Virus record (IMG/VR): IMGVR_UViG_3300047300_001113
Location: 1-30,039 of that record
Length of the DNA stretch: 30,039 nucleotides
Source: a virus
Reading direction: 5' to 3' (one strand)
Numbering within the stretch: the stretch's first letter is position 1; each line of letters starts with the position of its first letter. The notes beneath the pieces are model-generated. The model saw nothing but the letters and a program-made list of their open reading frames with translations. It was not told the DNA's origin and searched no databases. The position numbers were made by a program, and so were the translations under genes. Below, piece after piece: positions 6,402 to 13,246 of this stretch.

Positions 6402-6546
6402 TTTTATTTTTCCTATCTAGTCGGGTTTTCAGTTTATCCCACACCGCCGACAACTCGAACGATATGGTCAATACGAACACAATCGCGATGGCCGCACAAA
6501 CGGTAACCAGGAAGGTAAAGCTGATCATCCAGAACTGGGTGGTCAT
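6394..6546 (-). CDS. Possible overprinted single-TM protein
   Basis: A 50-aa frame (MTTQFWMISFTFLVTVCAAI..., basic tail KTRLDRKNKNG) lying in an alternative frame over the 3' half of the zinc-finger gene 6434-6706. It overlaps the SSB-like start by 8 nt, the usual junction style here. It has one convincing transmembrane helix with positive residues after it. Against it, the SD is weak and the zinc-finger frame has the more typical codon pattern. It may be a shadow. Confidence 0.35.
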   Translation of the reverse strand: MTTQFWMISFTFLVTVCAAIAIVFVLTISFELSAVWDKLKTRLDRKNKNG

Positions 6547-6706
6547 CTTTATCGAATTGACCACCCCACGCCAAACATTCTTCACTGCCATAAGTTATCC
6601 GTTCTTGCCTTGTTGCTTTGCAACTGTCGCACCTGATTTGTTTATTACGCTTGCCAGCGATTTCCTGACGGATACCGCATCTTGGACATTCAGCATAAAA
6701 GAACAC
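6434..6706 (-). CDS. Zinc-finger / HNH-like small protein
   Basis: A 90-aa protein from a GTG start. CPRC and CDSC (residues ~8-11, 26-29) form a zinc ribbon. The C-terminal half, FDKDDHPVLDD then GYRLCGHRDCVRIDHIV, resembles a compact ββα/HNH-type element (CxHxxCV...H). The same order of motifs occurs in the protein at 10443-10919, so the two are probably paralogues. DNA binding or nicking is likely; the specific role is unknown. It lies directly after the methyltransferase C-terminal gene. Confidence 0.66.
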   Translation of the reverse strand: MFFYAECPRCGIRQEIAGKRNKQIRCDSCKATRQERITYGSEECLAWGGQFDKDDHPVLDDQLYLPGYRLCGHRDCVRIDHIVRVVGGVG

Positions 6707-6715
6707 TCATTCAGG

Positions 6716-7939
6716 TTAGTTGGTATCTTCGACAGCGGCAACCATACGCACCGCTTGTGGCAAAGTCACACTATGCATTGAACCAGGTTTTTGTTGTGTG
6801 CTTGCCAAGTTATCGGTGTAGGTGTCGCTCACTGTTGGGGTTGGAAGATTCACTTGCCCCCCCCCTGCTGGTTCAAAAGGAATGTCTTGCAACAGAAAAC
6901 GCAAAGCCAATTCAGCTTGCTGTGGCACAACACCATTACCGCAAGCTTTCAATTCTTCATTCCTAGTCAAACCACAACCAGTAACCCAACCAGCAGGTAA
7001 CCCCATCATCCATTCAGTAAATTCACTGCTCAACCGGTGTGCGCCATCACGCCCATCAGGTTTCGTTGGTGCAGGTGCTGGTCGGCCTAAAACTTTTTCC
7101 CAGCGGCGAATAGCAGGTTCGAACTTACCCCAAGAAGTAAGTTTCACCTGATCTTCAATCCTGCCCTTTGGCGCACCCAACTCAACTTGAACAGCCGAAG
7201 AATCAGCAGCAGTCGCGCGTGGCGTTCCCAACAACACTTCACCGCTATTGAAAATTGCCCGAGCAACAGTATCAGTTTGCACAACACCATCGCGTTGATG
7301 TTCAGCCGATCCGTCTTTGTAATCGCGTGTTGTAGGTGTTGGCATCAAAGCTTCATCTTTCCAATCAATGCCTTCACTCGCCAACCGAACAGCAACACCA
7401 AGTGAAGCACCAGGCATACCCTTAGTTTTACCATCAGTGAAATCTTGTCTGCGTTGCAAATAATCTTCAACAGGTTCATCGTGATTGCGTAAATGCGCCA
7501 CCGCTGGTGTCGGCAACAACTCATTATCAACAACACGCGAAACCTTCAAACCCTGACCAGCAACCAAATCTAAAACCTGATCACGCACACCCACAGTATT
7601 GCCACGCTTCAAAGCTTCAGCTTCACCAAGCGCACCGCCCTGACCTTCACTCGCTTTGGGGGAACGCAACAATGAAGATTCGAAACCTGCTGTGTGGTGC
7701 GCCGGCATCGGCAGCGCGAACACCTGCCCATTTACAGTCATACCCGAGTTCGGCCAAACTTCCTGCCACAGCACCCAATGCCCGCAAAGAAGGTTCATTT
7801 GATCCGTCACCCAAACACCACTCGCACTGTTCCAAGTCGCTATGGGCTGCCGCTGAAAGGATGCCCCTAACATTTTCGATAACGACAAGTCTTGGTCGCT
7901 GTTCTTCAATAGCTCTTGCGAACTCTGTCCATAAACCAC
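6716..7939 (-). CDS. C5 cytosine methyltransferase, C-terminal part (TRD, motifs IX-X)
   Basis: A 407-aa frame from GTG. After residue ~90 it shows the LLxTP repeats typical of phage cytosine methylases (LLRSPKASEG, LLPTPAVAH, LMPTPTTRD, LLGTPRATA). It then has KFEPAIRRWEKVLGRPAPAP, FTEWMMGLPAGWVTG and LKACGNGVVPQQAELAL, equivalent to motifs IX and X. It lacks motifs I-VIII, which are in the overlapping frame 7647-8213 (+1 relation). The GTG has a strong SD (GAAGGAAGG, 8-nt spacing), so it could be a separate subunit as in split M.AquI. Otherwise a one-base indel in the G5 run at 7658-7662 broke one gene. Confidence 0.75.
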   Translation of the reverse strand: MVYGQSSQELLKNSDQDLSLSKMLGASFQRQPIATWNSASGVWVTDQMNLLCGHWVLWQEVWPNSGMTVNGQVFALPMPAHHTAGFESSLLRSPKASEGQGGALGEAEALKRGNTVGVRDQVLDLVAGQGLKVSRVVDNELLPTPAVAHLRNHDEPVEDYLQRRQDFTDGKTKGMPGASLGVAVRLASEGIDWKDEALMPTPTTRDYKDGSAEHQRDGVVQTDTVARAIFNSGEVLLGTPRATAADSSAVQVELGAPKGRIEDQVKLTSWGKFEPAIRRWEKVLGRPAPAPTKPDGRDGAHRLSSEFTEWMMGLPAGWVTGCGLTRNEELKACGNGVVPQQAELALRFLLQDIPFEPAGGGQVNLPTPTVSDTYTDNLASTQQKPGSMHSVTLPQAVRMVAAVEDTN

Positions 7940-8213
7940 TTCTAGTTCCTTCCTTCAAACCAGCCCTTTTGCCAGCAAGCGATAAATCTTGGCAGGGAAA
8001 CCCACCAGTCAAAACATCAACTTTTTCTATCTGTGTGAAATCTACCTTAGAAACATCCCGATAATTGGGAACATTAGGGAAATTCTTTTCCAAAATTTTT
8101 GATGGCGCATCATCCCACTCACAATGCCAAACAACTTCACCACCGGTAACAGCAGAAACAGCCAAATCCAAACCGCCATAACCGCTAAACAACGAACCAA
8201 TCTTGATCCCCAT
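7647..8213 (-). CDS. C5 cytosine methyltransferase, N-terminal catalytic part (motifs I-VIII)
   Basis: A 188-aa protein with SAM-binding motif I (SLFSGYGGLDLA, 7-18), catalytic motif IV (GGFPCQDLS, Cys74), motif VI ENV (113-115) and motif VIII (PHSRFRIFIVA, 173-183), then a stop. A complete enzyme needs the target-recognition domain and motifs IX-X, found in the overlapping frame 6716-7939. It would methylate cytosine at a DNA site, probably to evade host restriction; no partner endonuclease is visible. The start overlaps the helicase stop (TGATG) with SD GGATAGGAAACTG. Confidence 0.87.
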   Translation of the reverse strand: MGIKIGSLFSGYGGLDLAVSAVTGGEVVWHCEWDDAPSKILEKNFPNVPNYRDVSKVDFTQIEKVDVLTGGFPCQDLSLAGKRAGLKEGTRSGLWTEFARAIEEQRPRLVVIENVRGILSAAAHSDLEQCEWCLGDGSNEPSLRALGAVAGSLAELGYDCKWAGVRAADAGAPHSRFRIFIVAFPQSE

Positions 8214-9445
8214 CAGTTTCCTATCCTTGAGTAATGGCCTTCAAACTTGAACTGTAAAGTCGCTGTCTGTCCGTGCCTGTTCTTAGCAACATTCAACCAC
8301 ATCACACCAGGTTCTTCCTTCGACCTGTGCAACAAAATCACAACATCCGCATCCTGCTCAATCGAACCCGAATCACGCAAATCACTCATCTTCGGCATAG
8401 ATTCCTTCATTGCTTCAACATTTCGGTTCAACTGTGCCAAAGCAATCACAGGCACATCCAAATCCTTAGCCAAAGCTTTCAACGCACCCGAAACCATCGT
8501 CATTGCTTCGTAACGGTTGCGCCCCGACTGAACATCAGCAATCAAACCCAAATAGTCAATGACTATTGCTTTCAGCGGCACACCCTGCCTTTTGATTGAC
8601 CGCGCAAAGTTGCGGATACTCGCCAACGACTGGTTACCCCGATCATTGATAGTCAAAAGGTTATGCAATTCTGCACCGCGTTCATCAATGCGTTGCTTCT
8701 CAACCTTCCCCAACAAACCCCTGTCTAAAGAATCCATCGGGATAGACAATACTTGCGAAACCAACCGGTTCATCAACTCACGCTTCGACATTTCCAACGA
8801 ATAAAACGCCACAGCACCAGCAACTTCACCCGAAGGCAAAACATTAGCGTTACGCGCCAACCCAAAAGCAGCCTGTAACCCAATCACAGTCTTACCCACA
8901 CCAGGTCGCGCACCAATAATGTAAAGCCCACCCTTACGAAAACCGTTCAATAACTCATCAAGCTTTGTGATCCCCGAACTCGCATTCACAACCACTTCAT
9001 CAAGGCTGGCGCGGTAAGTTCTCAACACCGAAGGCAGATACTCAACTTCATCAGTGACCGTTGTTAGTTGCAACAAATCCAACTGACGATAAGCCGATTC
9101 TAAAACATCATCAGCCGACAAATCACTTGTCGCTTCTTCCAACAACATTGTTCCAGTCTGCGCCAACCTACGCTTCAACGCCGCTTCACGAACCTGCGAA
9201 GCATAATAACCAGCAGTAGCAGCAGTAGGACACTGATTCACACAGTTCGCCAAATAGTTTTGGTCAAACTTTGCAGACATAGAAGGGGAATCAATCGGTT
9301 CATTACCTGCGGCGCGTTTCGCAAACTCGGCCCAAATCTTTTCATTGATTGGTTCGAAAAAGTCTGCTGGTTGCAACTCAACTTCATCAAAGGTGCGAAC
9401 ACCACCCAAAAGAACTGCACCAATAAGGGCTTGCTCAATACTCAC
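8213..9445 (-). CDS. DnaB-like replicative helicase
   Basis: A 410-aa protein with the two-domain DnaB organisation. The N-terminal helical domain (SIEQALIGAVLLGG to about residue 95) includes the FFEPINEKIW segment. The RecA-like C-terminal domain has Walker A GARPGVGKT (178-186), FYSLEMSKRELMNRL, the Walker B region AIVIDYLGLI, and SDLRDSGSIEQDADVVILLHR. It unwinds DNA 5' to 3' as a hexamer at the fork. GTG 9445 is chosen because it overlaps the initiator stop as GTGA; a TTG further upstream lies inside that gene. The pairing with an initiator gene carrying iterons suggests self-directed replication start. Confidence 0.93.
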   Translation of the reverse strand: MSIEQALIGAVLLGGVRTFDEVELQPADFFEPINEKIWAEFAKRAAGNEPIDSPSMSAKFDQNYLANCVNQCPTAATAGYYASQVREAALKRRLAQTGTMLLEEATSDLSADDVLESAYRQLDLLQLTTVTDEVEYLPSVLRTYRASLDEVVVNASSGITKLDELLNGFRKGGLYIIGARPGVGKTVIGLQAAFGLARNANVLPSGEVAGAVAFYSLEMSKRELMNRLVSQVLSIPMDSLDRGLLGKVEKQRIDERGAELHNLLTINDRGNQSLASIRNFARSIKRQGVPLKAIVIDYLGLIADVQSGRNRYEAMTMVSGALKALAKDLDVPVIALAQLNRNVEAMKESMPKMSDLRDSGSIEQDADVVILLHRSKEEPGVMWLNVAKNRHGQTATLQFKFEGHYSRIGN

Positions 9446-10092
9446 TTCACACGATCTTCCGGTTTCACAAACCACTCATCAACAGTCTGCTTCGACAAAG
9501 CACCCTTCGCAAACTTATCAGCGTTACGCATCCAGTTACGAAACCGCGCAGACATATCCTTCACAGTTTTTTCTTTCCCTTCGGCAACCAGGTAATCAAT
9601 CATTGCCGAAACTTCACTTAGCAAATCAGCGTTTGGATACTGATCCCGAAGCTTCGCAAATTCTTCAACAGACGGTTTCCAATGAACATCAAAAACCTGT
9701 TTTTTGCTTAAAGGTTCTTTTGATGGTTCTTTAACGGTTAGTTGGTCAACAGTGTCCACCCTTAATGCCAAATCTGTCCACCCTTGATGTTCAAATTGTC
9801 CACCCTTACCCAAATTGTCCACCCTACCGACAAGCACCCAATAAAGGTTTGATTTGTAACGACCAGGCATAGGGGCAGCGTTTACTTCAACGCTCAATTC
9901 GCCCAACTCAACAAGTTCAGCAACCTTTCGGCGCACACTTCTTTCGCTCATACCGGTTACACGCGCCAGCGTTGCTTCGCTAGGCCACGCACCCCTTTCG
10001 CCCTGATGATCAGCAATAGCCAAAAGAACAAGTTTGGCGGCTGGTGAAGCTTTGCTGTGATTCCAAACAGCAGTCATAACTTCGATAGCCAT
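9442..10092 (-). CDS. Replication initiator-like protein with winged HTH
   Basis: A 216-aa protein. Residues 5-70 form a winged-helix domain of the HTH_36 / phage replication-initiator kind (VWNHSKASPAAKLVLLAIAD, WPSEATLARVTGMSERSVRRK, LVELGELSV). A variable linker holds the iterons (residues ~88-115). The C-terminal segment (HWKPSVEEFAKLRDQYPNAD, then DMSARFRNWMRNADKF) resembles helicase-loader or primosomal C-termini. It lies directly upstream of the DnaB-like gene and overlaps it (GTGA). Binding the internal repeats and loading the helicase, as lambda O/P do, is the inferred role. Confidence 0.78.
   Translation of the reverse strand: MAIEVMTAVWNHSKASPAAKLVLLAIADHQGERGAWPSEATLARVTGMSERSVRRKVAELVELGELSVEVNAAPMPGRYKSNLYWVLVGRVDNLGKGGQFEHQGWTDLALRVDTVDQLTVKEPSKEPLSKKQVFDVHWKPSVEEFAKLRDQYPNADLLSEVSAMIDYLVAEGKEKTVKDMSARFRNWMRNADKFAKGALSKQTVDEWFVKPEDRVK
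9753..9826. repeat. Four 11-bp iterons, candidate replication origin
   Basis: TGTCCACCCTT occurs at 9753, 9775 and 9797, with a one-mismatch copy at 9816; the start-to-start spacing is 22, 22 and 19 bp, about two helical turns. Copies two to four share an upstream AAATT or AAATC. The four copies are read in different codon phases, so the DNA rather than the peptide is conserved. A fifth near-copy (TGTCCACTCTT) lies at 10427. A T/A-rich stretch at 9685-9740 flanks the array. The arrangement matches iteron origins inside phage initiator genes such as lambda O. Confidence 0.72.
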
Positions 10093-10337
10093 TAGAACTG
10101 TCCAGGTTCAAGGTAGCCGAAACGCTCAAGTTGAATCAGTGCCGATTCAAGAACTTTTTGAGGATCGTTATAGCGAGTTTGGTTAGCCAAATAGAAGTCA
10201 GCAGATAAAGCTGAAACATTGTTGAAAATGGTGGCTTTTACTAGAATGCCCAATTCAAGGGCTGATAGGCGTTCATCCAAAATCCATTCGTGGGGGATTT
10301 CGCTAACACCAGATTTTTGGGGTTTTACTAACGACAA
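10092..10337 (-). CDS. Small wHTH-like protein, first gene of the replication operon
   Basis: An 81-aa protein from a TTG start, supported by SD AGAAAGG 6 nt upstream. The middle (IPHEWILDERLSALELGILVK..., then KVLESALIQLERFGYL) resembles a winged-helix replication or DnaD-type domain without its second half. The stop overlaps the ATG of the initiator gene (TAATG). It may be a partner of the initiator or an autoregulator. I cannot assign it further. Confidence 0.7.
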   Translation of the reverse strand: MSLVKPQKSGVSEIPHEWILDERLSALELGILVKATIFNNVSALSADFYLANQTRYNDPQKVLESALIQLERFGYLEPGQF

Positions 10338-10384
10338 TTTACTGCCTTTCTGTTTAGGGTAGGCAGTAAACTAGTTACTACCAA
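10338..10384 (-). promoter_or_regulatory. Replication-operon promoter with flanking inverted repeat
   Basis: On the minus strand TTGGTA (10384-10379), 17 nt, TACCCT (10361-10356) is a credible sigma70-type promoter. A perfect 10-bp inverted repeat, TTTACTGCCT / AGGCAGTAAA (10338-10347 and 10361-10370), brackets the -10 and reaches the SD. Because the transcript should start between the two arms, the repeat is better read as a repressor operator than as an mRNA hairpin. Confidence 0.58.
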
Positions 10385-10442
10385 CACCGCGATTGTTGGT
10401 TATGTGGGCAGGTCATTTCGGTGGCCTGTCCACTCTTTAATT
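10385..10442. other. Intergenic region with small inverted repeats and a stray iteron
   Basis: Contains CCAACA/TGTTGG arms (10381-10399), a GGGCAGG/CCTGTCC repeat (10406-10431) and one iteron-like TGTCCACTCTT at 10427. No gene is visible. The features may extend the origin or regulatory region. Confidence 0.4.
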
Positions 10443-10919
10443 TTACACCCTTTTGTTTCTTCGACTAATGTCTTGTGCTTCCGCCAGCATCATAATAACC
10501 GCGTAATCCCAAACCTGCTTGTCTTTCTTAGCGAAAGTCTTGATTTCTTTTACAACAAGTTTTGGTGGCCTTCCACGCTTCTTCGGGGCAGGTTTCACAA
10601 ACCCCTTCCTGCGCGGATGCTTCGGTTGCTTGTATTTCACCTGTGCAGGTGCGGCGTGATGTGTCGGCTTCACACAATCACTATGACCACAAGTGGCACG
10701 ATCAGCAAAAACACGCAAACCATCGTCATTCAAAGGCCAATCATCAGAATCAAAAAAACCCTGATGTGGCACACAATAATCATCATCGTATTGGATACGG
10801 TAAAGGGGTTTTTGTTGCTGGCAGTCGGCACACAAAGGTTCTTTGCCACGCTCAATCGCTTTCGAATAAGCGAACTCACTAAGGCAAGACAAACCGCAAC
10901 GGGTGCAATCGTATTTCAA
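10443..10919 (-). CDS. Zinc-finger protein with AT-hook tail
   Basis: A 158-aa protein. The TTG start at 10919 (MKYDCTRCG...) is chosen because AGGAAAAGC lies just before it. CTRC and CADC form a zinc ribbon. FDSDDWPLNDDGLRVF and CGHSDCVKPTHH repeat the HNH-like pattern of the protein at 6434-6706. A basic region then includes KKRGRPPKL, whose RGRP core matches an AT-hook that binds the DNA minor groove. The last ~35 residues are helical. A DNA-binding regulator or nicking protein is likely; activity is unproven. The stop lies next to the intergenic promoter region. Confidence 0.7.
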   Translation of the reverse strand: MKYDCTRCGLSCLSEFAYSKAIERGKEPLCADCQQQKPLYRIQYDDDYCVPHQGFFDSDDWPLNDDGLRVFADRATCGHSDCVKPTHHAAPAQVKYKQPKHPRRKGFVKPAPKKRGRPPKLVVKEIKTFAKKDKQVWDYAVIMMLAEAQDISRRNKRV

Positions 10920-10942
10920 AGCTTTTCCTATCAAAAAAAGTG

Positions 10943-11272
10943 TTACTTGGGGATTACTTTACGCCCCCAAGCATTATCAAGCAAATACCAGGTGTTGGTT
11001 GGTTGGTGGAACACCGGTGTTAGTTCTGGTGTGTTGCCCCTATCAACTTTCCACCCTGCCTGTCTTGCGCTTTCAGCGGCGCGACTGCTGGCTTCCATTT
11101 CAAAATTCACAAACCAGCAAAGCAGAATCAGGTTCGCAGGGTTGTCGCGTTTGTTCGACCCACCCATTCCCCGATTCACCCTGTGTTGAACTGTTAGGCG
11201 TTCAGTGGTTCCACAATGCCAGCACTGTTCCTGATCACGCTCAAACAGGTTCTTTCTGTCTCGCGCGTTCAA
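10943..11272 (-). CDS. HNH endonuclease
   Basis: A 109-aa protein with CWHCG near residue 17, TVQHRVNRGMGGSNKRDNPANL and LILLCWFVNFEMEASS. This is the compact HNH arrangement of actinobacteriophage replication regions. The usual second CxxC after LC is altered (LCWFVN), so zinc binding may be lost. The TTG start overlaps the upstream TGA. It sits between recombination and replication genes, so a role in DNA processing is more likely than homing (inference). Confidence 0.76.
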   Translation of the reverse strand: MNARDRKNLFERDQEQCWHCGTTERLTVQHRVNRGMGGSNKRDNPANLILLCWFVNFEMEASSRAAESARQAGWKVDRGNTPELTPVFHQPTNTWYLLDNAWGRKVIPK

Positions 11273-11619
11273 CGCCCAACCCCTGCTGTTTTGTAAGTCA
11301 ATTCAACCATTCGCGCCTGTGACTGAATGTTCGTTTGAACATCCTGCAAATGACGCAACTTGGCCTTCACACGATTCAACTTAGCCTTAGCCAAATCCAG
11401 TTCAAACTTTATTTCAGCAGCAGCCAAAGTAGCCAACGCTTGCCTATCCAAAGCAGTTCCAACCGAATCCAAAACCGCTTGCGCCTGTGCCTTCGAATAC
11501 TCAAAATCAAGGCGCGCAACTTCAGTTTCACACTCAAGCAAAGCATCAACACCTTTAGCGGCTTCAGCACGAACCGCAACCAACTCACTAATTATCGTGT
11601 CTGGTGTTTGAAATTCCAT
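11269..11619 (-). CDS. Coiled-coil hypothetical protein
   Basis: A 116-aa, nearly all-helical protein with heptad-like leucine and alanine spacing from about residue 10 to 100 (VAVRAEAAKGVDALLECETE..., AKAKLNRVKAKLRHLQDVQ). The tail is MVELTYKTAGVGR. Similar helical proteins occur beside recombination genes of actinobacteriophages, where their function is undefined. The stop overlaps the start of the HNH gene. Confidence 0.7.
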   Translation of the reverse strand: MEFQTPDTIISELVAVRAEAAKGVDALLECETEVARLDFEYSKAQAQAVLDSVGTALDRQALATLAAAEIKFELDLAKAKLNRVKAKLRHLQDVQTNIQSQARMVELTYKTAGVGR

Positions 11620-11761
11620 TCTTCAACCTATCCGCTAACCGCTGAAGCTCAAGTTCAGCGTTGCCAGCAATCACAACTTCACCAACCGACAACGCCAACT
11701 CGCGCAACTCATTTTGTTGCTTTATTGCCGCCCAAAGAATCGCCTGTGTTCTTAAATCCAT
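11588..11761 (-). CDS. Small helical protein bridging two genes
   Basis: A 57-aa frame (MDLRTQAILWAAIKQQNELR..., ending NGISNTRHDN) that fills the 89-nt space between the annealing-protein and coiled-coil genes. It overlaps both, by 53 and 32 nt. SD AAGGA lies about 8 nt before its ATG. The overlap is longer than usual here, so confidence is moderate. Unknown function. Confidence 0.5.
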   Translation of the reverse strand: MDLRTQAILWAAIKQQNELRELALSVGEVVIAGNAELELQRLADRLKNGISNTRHDN

Positions 11762-12248
11762 CAGCCCGTTCCTTGATCACTTGCAACACAGAATCATCCG
11801 CGCCGCCCTGTCTGGCATCCTGCCATAACAATCTAAGTGTATCCACATCGGTCAGTTGGGATGCTTCAGCAATCCAGTCACGCCCAACCAGGTTGCGCTG
11901 AACCTTTTGCATTTCTTCCCTGCTGGCGCGTTTGTTACCACTGAAAGTGAAGTTCGCCAAGCAACGACCAATGGAACTTGTTTCAGCGTTTTCCAAAGCT
12001 GAAGTTTTGTTCGCCCCACCAGTGCCATCAATCTCAAAAGCCCAACCGGTGCTTTTCGGGGTGTCGTTCAACTGATCATCAGCCGACAAGTAAAGGCGTG
12101 TTTCAATCACCCATTGACCGCGTTGCCTATCTTCTTCCGTTGTGTGGTTGATAGACACAATGCGTGCATCCGCACTAACAGGGTCGGCCCAAAAGCGGCG
12201 CAACCTTTCTTCAACTGTTTCGTAATCAGCCAAATTGAAACCAGCCAT
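11709..12248 (-). CDS. Putative single-strand annealing / ERF-like recombination protein
   Basis: A 179-aa protein. The core motif TSALENAETSSIGRCLANFTF (residues ~84-104) resembles the T-ENAxTSAIGRALAN signature of phage ssDNA-annealing (ERF-type) proteins. A β-rich N-terminal half reads VIETRLYLSADDQLND then GWAFEID. The C-terminal third is helical and polar. It overlaps the YqaJ exonuclease stop (TAATG), and exonuclease plus annealing protein is the standard phage recombination pair. Annealing activity is inferred from motif and context. Confidence 0.62.
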   Translation of the reverse strand: MAGFNLADYETVEERLRRFWADPVSADARIVSINHTTEEDRQRGQWVIETRLYLSADDQLNDTPKSTGWAFEIDGTGGANKTSALENAETSSIGRCLANFTFSGNKRASREEMQKVQRNLVGRDWIAEASQLTDVDTLRLLWQDARQGGADDSVLQVIKERADGFKNTGDSLGGNKATK

Positions 12249-13183
12249 TATTTCTTTCCCTTCTTAATGACCAGAAATGGGCTTGCCCCATTCCTACCTG
12301 CCTGACGAGTAACAATCACTTCACCATCAAGCAAACCTTTTTTAGCGTAACCCATCGCTTCCAAAACCTGCGACTTCCGCTGATTCAACACCCATTCACT
12401 TTCAGTGTGTTCAGCGAACGCATACAACAACTGGTGACCAATCTCACCCAACTCAACCGAATCATCATTGATTTCAGGGTGCAACAAACGCACAGTTTCA
12501 TAAGTCGAAGCCGACCCATCCCAATCCGGTTTCTTGTCTTGCTCAATGCACTCAAGGAAACGCAACACTTGGTCACGATCAACCTGCTGCTGGAACTCAT
12601 CAGCTTCAACCAAAAACTCGCGATACTTATTGCCACTGAACAAGGCGCAAACAATTGCTTCTTTGAAACCAAACACACGCAAATAATGTTGCACCTGTGT
12701 TAGGTAGTAGCGTGGCACACCACTAGCCGACCCCAAAACGCCCTGTGGGGGCAGTTGCCAATCATCAGGGTAACTAGCGGTTTTGATTTCAATAATCCCG
12801 TAGGAACCATCCTGTCGCTGATAAACCCCATCAGGGTTCGCGTGCGCCCAAGAATCAGTTTCGTGCCGCCAAGTTCCAGCATCACCCCACACATTCAAAT
12901 CAGGATGAAGCTCAACAAACTTATCCAGAATCACTTTCTCTAACCGGTTACCCCATTCCATCGGTTCGCTTTGCGAAATCTCGCCACTAATCTTCCCCGA
13001 CTTCTTAGCCCACAAAGTAAAAGCAGATTCCCACTTGTTCAGGCCACAAATCGTGCCAACTTCACTGCCACCAATACCCTGCGCGCGCACATCGTGCCAC
13101 TCAACCGATCCGTTACCAAACCGACCAATGAAATCCGCCGAACCAAGTTTGTTAGGCAACTCTATAATTGAAAAAGACATCAT
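12248..13183 (-). CDS. YqaJ-type (lambda-exonuclease fold) recombination exonuclease
   Basis: A 311-aa protein with the YqaJ/PD-(D/E)XK order: VEWHDVRAQGIGGSEVGTI near residue 28, EWGNRLE (76-82), NPDGVY (117-121), IEIKTA (131-136, the E-x-K of the active site) and LTQVQHYL (161-168). The enzyme degrades one strand from double-strand ends, handing ssDNA to the annealing protein encoded next. Two adjacent ATGs exist; the second (13180) has the better distance to AGGAAAG. It is the first gene of the large early block, behind a hairpin and palindrome. Confidence 0.9.
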   Translation of the reverse strand: MMSFSIIELPNKLGSADFIGRFGNGSVEWHDVRAQGIGGSEVGTICGLNKWESAFTLWAKKSGKISGEISQSEPMEWGNRLEKVILDKFVELHPDLNVWGDAGTWRHETDSWAHANPDGVYQRQDGSYGIIEIKTASYPDDWQLPPQGVLGSASGVPRYYLTQVQHYLRVFGFKEAIVCALFSGNKYREFLVEADEFQQQVDRDQVLRFLECIEQDKKPDWDGSASTYETVRLLHPEINDDSVELGEIGHQLLYAFAEHTESEWVLNQRKSQVLEAMGYAKKGLLDGEVIVTRQAGRNGASPFLVIKKGKK

Positions 13184-13200
13184 CTTTCCTATCTGGTGTC

Positions 13201-13238
13201 GGGAAACACCCTGTTGAGTTATCCAGGGTGTTTTTCCC
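13201..13238. promoter_or_regulatory. Strong hairpin in the YqaJ-WhiB intergenic region
   Basis: A perfect 10-bp inverted repeat AAACACCCTG / CAGGGTGTTT (13204-13213, 13224-13233), extended by GGG/CCC. On the plus strand it is followed by T5 like a terminator, but no plus-strand gene precedes it. If the minus-strand promoter lies in the adjacent palindrome, the hairpin would be in the 5' leader of the YqaJ operon, like the hairpins at 4816 and 13806. Confidence 0.5.
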
Positions 13239-13246
13239 TTTCTGTA

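Noticed and set aside
7507-8064. Plus-strand frame (185 codons)
   Set aside because: Antisense to the methyltransferase frames, which carry conserved catalytic motifs.
10404-11189. Plus-strand open frame (261 codons)
   Set aside because: It lies opposite the zinc-finger/AT-hook and HNH genes, which have recognisable motifs, SDs and overlaps; the antisense frame has none.
13201-13238. Rho-independent terminator on the plus strand
   Set aside because: The stem and T5 look right, but no plus-strand transcription unit lies upstream, so I list it as a regulatory hairpin instead.
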